From contig NZ_VFNV01000001.1 in the NCBI RefSeq assembly GCF_006715765.1, positions 1,426,001 through 1,490,000 of the forward strand: DNA of 64,000 nt, in the 5' to 3' direction. Shown one piece after another: positions 47,718 to 54,569 of the stretch; positions within the stretch are counted from its first letter, which is position 1; each line of letters opens with the position of its first letter. Under the pieces are notes generated by a model that searched no databases, was not told where the DNA came from, and worked only from the letters and a program-made list of their open reading frames with translations. Position numbers and translations under genes: made by a program. The stretch comes from Rarobacter incanus (GTDB lineage: Bacteria > Actinomycetota > Actinomycetes > Actinomycetales > Cellulomonadaceae).

Positions 47718-47943
47718 CGCTAACCAACCGCACTCAACACACCACCGTGTCAGATAGCGCCGGCCCAACCGCGACCCCCCGGCGCTAACCAACCGCACTC
47801 AACACACCACCGCGTCACATAGCGCCGGCCCAACCGCGACCCCCCGGCGCTAACCAACCGCACTCAACACACCACCGCGTCACATAGCGCCGGCCCAACC
47901 GCGACCCCCAACGCTAACCAACCGCACTCAGCACACCGCGCCT
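47718..47943. repeat. 65-bp tandem repeat, about 3.4 copies
   Basis: Units start at 47718, 47783, 47848 and 47912 (the last is partial and one base short). Each begins CGCTAACCAACCGCACTCAA and has AGCGCCGGCCCAACCGCGAC in its second half. Copies 2 and 3 are identical. This fills most of the 437-bp gap upstream of the ybaK-type gene. No gene or promoter stands out. The unit contains no spacers and no dyad of note. Confidence 0.95.
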
Positions 47944-48016
47944 CTGCAGCGCTCGGTCGGCATGCTTGCCACTCAACCGTCTGCACGCTCCGCATAGCTT
48001 CGCGCGACGGCACAAC

Positions 48017-48055
48017 GGGGCGTCACGACCGCAAGCTCGCCGGTCATGACGCCCC
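48017..48055 (-). terminator. Terminator hairpin for the Ig-like exported protein gene
   Basis: GGGGCGTCACGACCG (48017-48031) pairs with 48041-48055 except for one C/A mismatch, with a 9-nt loop. It begins 13 bp past the stop of the minus-strand gene ending at 48069. Confidence 0.75.
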
Positions 48056-48068
48056 GGAAGACACGGGG

Positions 48069-49160
48069 CTACGATTTTGTCGGGCCCTCGACGAAGGCCA
48101 CCGAGTCAACGTTCCAATCAGACCTGTCCTTAATTCGCCAAACACCGCCAAGCGCCGTGCCGTGCGCGGGGAAGGCAAACGATGGGAAAGCTACGCAGCC
48201 GCCGGTGTAGACCTCGGGCGCGTCCCAGATGTCACCGTCGATAAAGACGTCTCCGTTGTCGTAAACGACCCCGTTCGTTCCGACGTACTCGATTGCCAGA
48301 TCGCTCCAAGCCAGCGCCTTTCCAGGTCCCCTATAGCACGCCTTGGTCATCCCAAAGACGAGTTGATCCCCGGAGTCCGTCAAGTCATACACCGCTCGGT
48401 CGATCAGAACAGTCCAGTTATTCATTACAACGGTCGAGCCCTCGGCATAAGCGTCATTTCGCGTCGAATTCACGACGATGATCGCCGCACGGCTCGTCCG
48501 AATACCAGCAGCGTTCTTCGCCGTAACCCGGTAACGGTTGCCCGATTCCTTGAGCTTCGGCGTCAGTTTCAGATCAGGCGAACTGCGGTACGACGTGACG
48601 GCCTGCCAGGACGCGCCGTTATTCGAGCTCCGTTCCCAGCGATACTTGACGGCATTGCCACTGGCTCTCGCCTTTAGCGTCAGCGCGGACCCCGCGTCGA
48701 CCAGCGGGCTCGCTGGTTGCAATTCGAAGGTTGGCCGCGAGATGACCGTGAGCCGCGCCGTCCTAGATGTCTTCTTGCCCGTGCCCTTGCCGCCCACGAC
48801 GACCCTCACCGAGGCTCCGTCGTAAGCCCCCTTGGCCTTGAGAACAAGCGTCTTCTTCTTGCCGGCCTTTCCACTAACTCGTTTCCATAAACCCGCCCGC
48901 GCCTTGACCGACCACTGATACGTCAGGCCTGAGCCTTTCGCTTTCACAGTGAACCTCGCCTTCTTGCCCTTCACAACCGCGGTCGACTTGGGCTGCTTCA
49001 CGATTTTGGGGCTGTCCGCACTTGCAGCGACCACCGCCACTTCACCGCTTGCAGTGGATCGCTCGGCCGCATTCGCGCTCGGCACAAAACTCGCCAACCC
49101 CACGGCGGTGCACAGCACCACCGCCGACCTCAATTGCCGTACCACCTGTTTAGATGTCAT
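48069..49160 (-). CDS. Secreted Ig-like domain protein
   Basis: 363 aa from ATG 49160 (a TTG at 49172 is also in frame). Signal peptide: VVLCTAVGLASFVPSANA. Two Ig-like modules follow: IVKQPKSTAVVKGKKARFTV with LTYQW, and FELQPASPLVDAGSALTLKA with VKYRW. The C-terminal ~130 residues (TVVMNNWTVLIDRAVYD, LVFGMTKACYRGPGKALAW, GVVYDNGDVFIDGD) form a separate beta-rich domain like DUF4352-type exported domains. It probably sits at the cell surface. Function unknown. It is the last gene before the CRISPR locus. Confidence 0.75.
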   Translation of the reverse strand: MTSKQVVRQLRSAVVLCTAVGLASFVPSANAAERSTASGEVAVVAASADSPKIVKQPKSTAVVKGKKARFTVKAKGSGLTYQWSVKARAGLWKRVSGKAGKKKTLVLKAKGAYDGASVRVVVGGKGTGKKTSRTARLTVISRPTFELQPASPLVDAGSALTLKARASGNAVKYRWERSSNNGASWQAVTSYRSSPDLKLTPKLKESGNRYRVTAKNAAGIRTSRAAIIVVNSTRNDAYAEGSTVVMNNWTVLIDRAVYDLTDSGDQLVFGMTKACYRGPGKALAWSDLAIEYVGTNGVVYDNGDVFIDGDIWDAPEVYTGGCVAFPSFAFPAHGTALGGVWRIKDRSDWNVDSVAFVEGPTKS

Positions 49161-49444
49161 CACAACCACCAACTTCCAAATCGCGTATCAATGAGTCGCC
49201 TCCCGTTTCAAAAGATGAACCCGGTGACGCGCACAGACGCTATGGCAGCCCTCTGACATTCGTTGTCAGAGCCCCAACTCCACACCAAAACGCAACTCAT
49301 GCAAGACGCGGAAGCCGGGCCTCGTCCCCGTAATTAATGACGAGCGCCCCCCGCCCTTGCCCCCTCGCGGAAGCGATATCCGAAGGGATTGAACCAACAT
49401 TGGTCTTCATGGCACCATGTTCTTACAAACGAGGGGTCTTCGTG

Positions 49445-49477
49445 GCTGGGAATCGTGCTTCACCTCATCGAAGCTTC
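49445..49477 (+). ncRNA. Solitary degenerate CRISPR repeat in crRNA orientation (possible natural guide RNA)
   Basis: GCTGGGAATCGT (49445-49456) is identical to the first 12 bases of the array repeat in crRNA sense. The following bases keep TTCA, CCTC, CGA and a final CTTC in the same order with small gaps. It lies on the plus strand, the same strand as the tracrRNA and cas9, about 360 bp upstream of the tracrRNA, whose anti-repeat (49808-49819) can pair with it. Orientation means any sequence just upstream (ending GGGTCTTCGTG) would be the guide part. This resembles scaRNA of Francisella or mini-arrays that make Cas9 repress its own or other genes. Transcription is not shown. The ~280 bp upstream (49161-49444) hold one hairpin (CTCTGACA, 49251-49271) and no gene. 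Confidence 0.6.
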
Positions 49478-49518
49478 TCGCTTTCGTTTAATCGAGCAAC
49501 TGCACAAAGGAGTGCACC

Positions 49519-49797
49519 GTGAAGATTCGATTTTCCTTGGCGTTCCAGATTTCTTTTGTCTGTCACAGACCCCGTTTCAAAACGGTGCGCATTAATTCAC
49601 CGCGCCACCCTTATGCACGTCCGCCGCTGCGCCCGGACATCGATTGGAGCAATCGCAGGCGCCGCAGCGAGGTTCGCCCACCATCGCCAAGCATTGTGCC
49701 GCCCATAGAACACACGCACACGGCGCACAGCGCCCACCTGACCTGCCGGGCAAATGCACGATTTAAGTGCTTGACCTGTAAGAACATCCACCTGTAA
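49519..49797 (+). other. Open frame of 92 codons with a ribosome site, doubtful gene
   Basis: GTG 49519 has AAAGGAG 7 nt upstream, and that site sits in a small hairpin loop (TGCAC-AAAGGA-GTGCA, 49501-49516). The start MKIRFSLAFQISFVC is hydrophobic, but the rest is Arg/Pro/His-rich without any pattern, and the frame ends inside the tracrRNA promoter. I give it a low chance of being real. If it is expressed, the first ~15 codons could also be an RNA tail of the guide element. Confidence 0.15.
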
Positions 49798-49800
49798 CTT
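49771..49800 (+). promoter_or_regulatory. Candidate tracrRNA promoter
   Basis: TTGACC (49771-49776) and TAACTT (49795-49800) with 18-bp spacing place transcription start near 49806, exactly where the anti-repeat begins. ACCTGTAA occurs twice, 16 bp apart, across it. An 11-base block TGTAAGAACAT (49777-49787) is the exact complement of a block beside the solitary repeat (49417-49427). Confidence 0.55.
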
Positions 49801-49805
49801 TGAAC

Positions 49806-49892
49806 TTACGATTCCCAGTAGGTCCCGACAGGTTAGCGGGACTGAATTCTCCACCGACACGCCCGCGGGTAACCCTGCGGGCGTTCGGCTTA
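49806..49892 (+). ncRNA. tracrRNA of the type II-C system
   Basis: The anti-repeat ACGATTCCCAGT (49808-49819) is complementary to the first 12 bases of the crRNA repeat, with one G:U pair. It is followed by a nexus stem GTCCCG/CGGGAC (49822-49842), a single-strand GAATTCTCCACCG segment, and a GC-rich end hairpin CGCCCGCGGG/CCC-T-GCGGGCG (49860-49883). This order matches the C. diphtheriae tracrRNA plan, which has GATTGCTCCGCCGG in the same place. The end is placed after TTCGGCTTAT. It lies 75 bp before cas9 on the same strand. Confidence 0.88.
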
Positions 49893-49966
49893 TATAAATC
49901 AATACGCTCGGGCACCGCCACTAGGTGGCGCGTTCCCGGCGCGGATATCGCAGCAAGGAGTCAAAG

Positions 49967-52900
49967 ATGACCCGCACGGTCGCTGGCATTGACGTCGGCG
50001 CGAACTCGGTAGGGGTAGCGCTGTGGGAGCTAGACGATGATGGCACCCCAGTTGCCCTACTTAACGCCCAGACATTTCTGCACGACGGCGGCGTGCACCG
50101 GGGACTCGAAAAGGCAGCTACCAGCCGGCTGGAAGCTGCAGGGATCGCGCGGCGCACCAGACGCAGGTACCGCAGGCGCAAGCTCCGGCTCGAAGAACTT
50201 GATTCGGTCTTGGCTAGCAACGGATTCCAAGTGGCAACTCAACCGCCTAAGGACCCCCGCGCACCATGGCTATATCGCGCCGCACTAGCGGGCGGATTTA
50301 TCGCGGATCCCGATCGCCGGGCGCTAATGATTGCGGAATCCGTACGCCACATCGCGCGCCACCGCGGTTGGCGCAACCCGTATCAGCGCGTGGAAGCGCT
50401 CCGGGGGTACACCGCACCCAGCGAGCCGTTCGAAAAGATGGCGGATTTGCTTGGCGTATCGCCAAACAATAGCGACGGCGAGATCATGACGGTCGGACAA
50501 ATCGTTGCCGAGGCAATCGCCGAAAAGTCGGGACTCCCCGCGGGCCCGAAGCTCCGCGGACCGAGCGGCGCCATGGTCGCCCGCCTCCTCCAAAGCGACC
50601 TTGCGAATGAGTTACACACCATTTTCGAGGTCCAACAGGTCGATCCAGACACGGCATGGGCCATTGAGCAAGCCGTATTCGCTGCGGAATCGCCCCGCGG
50701 GTCAGCGGAAGGCCGGGTCGGAAAAGACCCCCTGCCCGGTCAGCGCGCGCACCCGCGATCCTCGAAATCCTCGCCGGCTTTCCAAGAGTTCCGCATCCGC
50801 GCCACCATCGCAAATCTGCGAATATCCGAGGCCGGCACCGAGCACCCCTTGGACAAGGACCAACGCAGGATCGTCGCCGATTGGCTCCTGGCCTGGAGCG
50901 ATTCGGAATCTCCGACTTGGGGCATGGTCGCCGAACTCCTGGGGATACCGCGGCGCTCGCTCATGGGAACCGCCAACGCGGGTCCCGACGGCGAACCCGC
51001 AACACGCCCGCCAACGGATCGAACCAATCACCTCATGAGCCGGTGCTCTGTTGGCGCTGTCAGAGAATGGTGGCGCGATGCAAATGAGGCTGACCGGACT
51101 GCATTTACCGAATTGATAGCCGGGTCGCGGCAGACCGAGGCAAGCTCCGAAGAGCAGGCGGAGGTCGACGAATTATTCGCATCGTTGACCCCTGAAGAAC
51201 TCATCAAATTGGAAGCGCTGGATCTGCCCCGCGGCAGAGCCGCTTATTCGGTCAATTCGTTGCGGCGCCTGAATGCCAGATTATCCTCTTCCGAATTGGA
51301 CCTCCATGCAGCCTTACAGGCGGAATTCGGAGTAGACAACGACTGGCGCCCACCCGTCGATCCCATCGGGGCAACGATCGGAAACCCGGCCGTTGACCGC
51401 GTAACCCGCATCGTCGGGCGGTGGCTTGAACAAGTCGGACGCCGCTGGGGCGCGCCAGAAAGGGTCGTCATCGAACACGTGCGCGACGCGTTTGTGAGCG
51501 TCGCTCGCGCCCGCGAAATGGAGCGGGAAGCGGAATCGCGCAGGCGGAAACGTGAAGCCGCCAGGCAACGGTTTGCCGCAGAAACCGGCACGCCAACCGA
51601 TCAAGTGCGCGACGAACAGGTACGCCGGTTCCTTATCGTCGAGCGCCAAGACGCCACGTGCGTCTACTGCGGTGCGGGCATCACCTACGCCTCCTCCCAA
51701 TTGGATCACATCAGACCGCGCCGCGGGAAAAGTAGCCGCTCGACCCAAGATAACCTCGTTGCGGTCTGCGTCTCGTGCAACCTCTCAAAATCGAACACGC
51801 CTTTCGCGGTGTGGGCAGAAAGGAGCACCAACCCGAACATCTCAGTCAAAGATGCCGTGAAACGGGTCAAAGCCTGGCGACACCTTTCCGATTTACCGAA
51901 TCCTGCCGCCCTGCGATCGCTGAAGACGCGGGTCATTCGTAACATCCAGACTGCGAATTACGACGATACTGACGAGCGTCCTATGGAGTCGGTCGCGTGG
52001 ATGGCACGGGAACTCGCGGCCCGCATCCAGGCGCACTTCAAAGACGAAACAAAGGTAAATGTCTACCGCGGGTCGATAACCGCACAGGCGCGCCGCGCCG
52101 CCGGCATTGACAAGGCCTTCACGATGATCGGCGGACAGGGTAAGCAACGCCTTGACCGGCGCCATCACGTTGTCGACGCGGCCGTGGTCGCTCTCATGAA
52201 GCCCTACGCCGCCCAGGTGCTTGGCGAGCGGCTTGCGATGCGGGACGCTGCGCGTTATACGCCCACCGCGGACGCGGCCGGGTGGAAGACCCATGAAGGA
52301 TCGACGCCAGCACTCGTTTCAGAGTTCCGCAGGTGGAAACATCGCATGGAAGCTGCGGTCAGTCTGCTGCAACGCGCGCTGGACGAGGACACCATCATCG
52401 TCCGCCGCCCGCTAAGACTCACGCCAAACGTCGGCAGGCTGCATGAGGATCAGGTGGCCTCGTTCTATCCAAAGAAAACGAAGAAGAACGAGGCCTCCGC
52501 CCCCGTAATCCGCCTGGGCGATGAGCTACCAGCCTCACTCATAGATCGGGCATCAACGCCCGCGCTGTGGCATGCGCTGACAAGGCACGAAGACTACGAC
52601 CCGCAGCGGGGTCTACCCGAATCGTCTGCTCGTCGCATCCGCGTGCAAGGAAGGCTAGTCGAGGCGATGGACCCCCTCGAGTTTTTCCCCACGCCTGCGG
52701 CCGCATTGACGGTTCGCGGCGGGTGGGTGAAACTCGGTGACGCACTGCACCATGCACGCGTCTACCGTTTCCAACACCGCGGCAAGACCGTCTACGGAAT
52801 GATTCGAGTCTTCGCGATTGACCTGCGCGGTGCCCGCGGCGGTGACGTATTCGGATTCGATCTGGATCCCGGTTCAATCAGTATGCGAACTGCCGAAACG

Positions 52901-53284
52901 AAATGCCGCAACGCGGTAGTGAACGGCGAGGCCGAGTATCTGGGCTGGCTGGTGCCGGGGGATGAAATACAGGTGAAGGTACCAATCGCCCGCGGATCGA
53001 TTGGTGAGTTCCTTGAGGCTTTCCCGGGTATTACTCGGTGGGAGGTAACTGGATTGGAATCACCCACAACCTTAAAAGTCCGCCCCCTCCTCTTGTCGAA
53101 GGAAGCGACCCCCGCCGACCTCTCAGAAAACGCCACGACAGTTATTCAGAAAGCATGGCGGCCCAAAATAAACGTCCTGATGCAGATGCCTGGTCTAAAG
53201 GTTGTCCGTCGCGACACCCTCGGACGCGAAAGACAGGAATCCGCCGCCCACCTCCCAGTCTCGTGGTCGCCGCAGGCTGAGTGA
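49967..53284 (+). CDS. cas9: CRISPR-associated endonuclease Cas9, type II-C
   Basis: 1105 aa from ATG 49967, with AAGGAG 6 nt upstream. It uses tracrRNA:crRNA to cut double-stranded DNA beside a PAM. RuvC-I has D9 in GIDVGANSVGVALWE. The Arg-rich bridge helix is RRTRRRYRRRKLRLEEL. RuvC-II has E503 in VVIEHVRDAF. The HNH domain has CVYCG, LDHIRPR with H581, and CVSCNLSKSN. RuvC-III has H734 and D737 in HHVVDAAVVA. All catalytic residues are present, so the enzyme should cut. Size and the lack of csn2 or cas4 mean subtype II-C. cas1 follows after 6 bp. Confidence 0.97.
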   Translation: MTRTVAGIDVGANSVGVALWELDDDGTPVALLNAQTFLHDGGVHRGLEKAATSRLEAAGIARRTRRRYRRRKLRLEELDSVLASNGFQVATQPPKDPRAPWLYRAALAGGFIADPDRRALMIAESVRHIARHRGWRNPYQRVEALRGYTAPSEPFEKMADLLGVSPNNSDGEIMTVGQIVAEAIAEKSGLPAGPKLRGPSGAMVARLLQSDLANELHTIFEVQQVDPDTAWAIEQAVFAAESPRGSAEGRVGKDPLPGQRAHPRSSKSSPAFQEFRIRATIANLRISEAGTEHPLDKDQRRIVADWLLAWSDSESPTWGMVAELLGIPRRSLMGTANAGPDGEPATRPPTDRTNHLMSRCSVGAVREWWRDANEADRTAFTELIAGSRQTEASSEEQAEVDELFASLTPEELIKLEALDLPRGRAAYSVNSLRRLNARLSSSELDLHAALQAEFGVDNDWRPPVDPIGATIGNPAVDRVTRIVGRWLEQVGRRWGAPERVVIEHVRDAFVSVARAREMEREAESRRRKREAARQRFAAETGTPTDQVRDEQVRRFLIVERQDATCVYCGAGITYASSQLDHIRPRRGKSSRSTQDNLVAVCVSCNLSKSNTPFAVWAERSTNPNISVKDAVKRVKAWRHLSDLPNPAALRSLKTRVIRNIQTANYDDTDERPMESVAWMARELAARIQAHFKDETKVNVYRGSITAQARRAAGIDKAFTMIGGQGKQRLDRRHHVVDAAVVALMKPYAAQVLGERLAMRDAARYTPTADAAGWKTHEGSTPALVSEFRRWKHRMEAAVSLLQRALDEDTIIVRRPLRLTPNVGRLHEDQVASFYPKKTKKNEASAPVIRLGDELPASLIDRASTPALWHALTRHEDYDPQRGLPESSARRIRVQGRLVEAMDPLEFFPTPAAALTVRGGWVKLGDALHHARVYRFQHRGKTVYGMIRVFAIDLRGARGGDVFGFDLDPGSISMRTAETKCRNAVVNGEAEYLGWLVPGDEIQVKVPIARGSIGEFLEAFPGITRWEVTGLESPTTLKVRPLLLSKEATPADLSENATTVIQKAWRPKINVLMQMPGLKVVRRDTLGRERQESAAHLPVSWSPQAE

Positions 53285-53290
53285 CGTGAC

Positions 53291-54205
53291 ATGGCTAGGG
53301 GCTGGCAGGTTCTTGATGTAACAAGTTCACCTGTCTCGATACGGCATCGGCGCGGTGAGCTTCAGGTATGTGTCGATGGCGAAATTGTGGGACGTGCGAT
53401 GCTCGCCGATTTAGCCGTCGTGCTGATCGGTGCTCGTTCGAGTGTATCCGGCGGTGCGCTCATCGCCGCGACCGAGCATGACGTTGCAATACTTATGTGC
53501 GATTGGCGAGGCGTCCCCGTCGGTGGTGCGTATGCGTGGTCGAATACGACCCGCGTCGGCGCTCGCAACCGCGCACAAGCAGCGCTCAGCGCCCCCAGGC
53601 GAAAGAATGCGTGGGGCCGGGTCGTGCGCGCCAAGATCCTCGGCCAGGCTCACACCCTGGATGCCATCGGCAGGTCAGGTGGGAATGAACTTCGCGACAT
53701 TGCTAACTCGGTTAGGTCCGGCGATCCCGAGAACCGCGAGGGCCTGGCGGCTCGTATCTACTGGCAACGCCTTTTCGGCCACGAAGAGTTCTCCCGCATA
53801 CCCGGTTCCGCGGAGGGACGAAACGCACTTCTCAACTACGCGTACACCATACTGCGCGGTCACGGAATCCGTGCGGTACTGGCAGCCGGGCTCAGCCCCA
53901 CCCTGGGCGTATTCCATCGCGGCCGCAGCAACCCATTCTCACTGGTCGACGACATGATCGAGCCGTTCCGCCCGGCCATCGACTACGCCGTCGCGCAGAT
54001 CGATGTGGAAGCCCCCGGCATGGACGCCCCTGCGACCAAAAAGCACCTGGTCAATGCATCACGAATGGGCTTCGGTTGCGGCCGGATTCTCACGACAGAG
54101 ATGGATTCATTGGCGCAACGCTTCGGACGCTACGTTGAAGGCGAAGTGGCAAAGCTGGACGTGCCGGTGTGGGACGGACCCGAGGAAGTCATTGACGATG
54201 AGTGA
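53291..54205 (+). CDS. cas1: CRISPR integrase subunit Cas1
   Basis: 304 aa, the usual size for type II. With Cas2 it inserts new spacers. The metal site residues are E150 (NREGLAARIYWQR), H209 (LGVFHRGRSNPFSLVDD) and E224 (MIEPFRP). The N-terminal beta domain has ALIAATEHDVAILMCD. It starts 6 bp after cas9 and its stop overlaps the cas2 start (ATGAGTGA), so the three genes form one operon. Confidence 0.96.
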   Translation: MARGWQVLDVTSSPVSIRHRRGELQVCVDGEIVGRAMLADLAVVLIGARSSVSGGALIAATEHDVAILMCDWRGVPVGGAYAWSNTTRVGARNRAQAALSAPRRKNAWGRVVRAKILGQAHTLDAIGRSGGNELRDIANSVRSGDPENREGLAARIYWQRLFGHEEFSRIPGSAEGRNALLNYAYTILRGHGIRAVLAAGLSPTLGVFHRGRSNPFSLVDDMIEPFRPAIDYAVAQIDVEAPGMDAPATKKHLVNASRMGFGCGRILTTEMDSLAQRFGRYVEGEVAKLDVPVWDGPEEVIDDE

Positions 54206-54518
54206 GGATCCGATGTGGGCAATCGTCATGTTCGATCTGCCAGTCCAAACTAAGGAACAGCGCCGGGAAGCGACCGCCTATCGCCATCTCCTGAAGGACT
54301 TAGGCTTTCAAATGGTCCAGTTGTCGGTGTATGCGCGATACTCCGTAACGTCCGCAACAAGCCTTCGGCTCGCTTCAACCTTGTCTGCGTACCTACCTAA
54401 GGGTGGGGAGGTGCGCATACTTCGCGTCACTGATCGGCAGTGGTCCCAAGGTTTCCGTTTTTGCAACGGAGACCCCTCCGACATCGAGCAGGCACCCGCT
54501 CCGCTGCTGCTTTTCTAA
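54198..54518 (+). CDS. cas2: CRISPR integrase subunit Cas2
   Basis: 106 aa. Starts MSEDPMWAIVMFDLPVQTKE; D13 is the conserved acidic residue at the end of the first strand. It forms the core dimer of the Cas1-Cas2 integrase. The ATG overlaps the end of cas1 by 8 bp. A second ATG 15 bp downstream would also fit. The stop codon is part of a long hairpin. Confidence 0.95.
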   Translation: MSEDPMWAIVMFDLPVQTKEQRREATAYRHLLKDLGFQMVQLSVYARYSVTSATSLRLASTLSAYLPKGGEVRILRVTDRQWSQGFRFCNGDPSDIEQAPAPLLLF

Positions 54519-54559
54519 TCGTGGTTCTGACCTATTTCAGCAGGTCAGAACCACGATTA
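54516..54559. terminator. Perfect 18-bp hairpin between cas2 and the CRISPR array
   Basis: Arms 54516-54533 (TAATCGTGGTTCTGACCT) and 54542-54559 are exact complements with an 8-nt loop; the left arm starts with the cas2 stop codon. It ends 10 bp before the first repeat. Both the cas operon (rightward) and the crRNA transcript (leftward) run into it, so it is probably a bidirectional terminator. No U-run follows on either strand, so another role, e.g. RNA protection, remains possible. Confidence 0.75.
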
Positions 54560-54569
54560 GGGCCTCTCA

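Noticed and set aside
49417-49477. Minus-strand tracrRNA at the solitary repeat
   Set aside because: The minus strand would be a longer anti-repeat, but no nexus and end hairpin follow it; the plus-strand RNA at 49806 has the full known layout.
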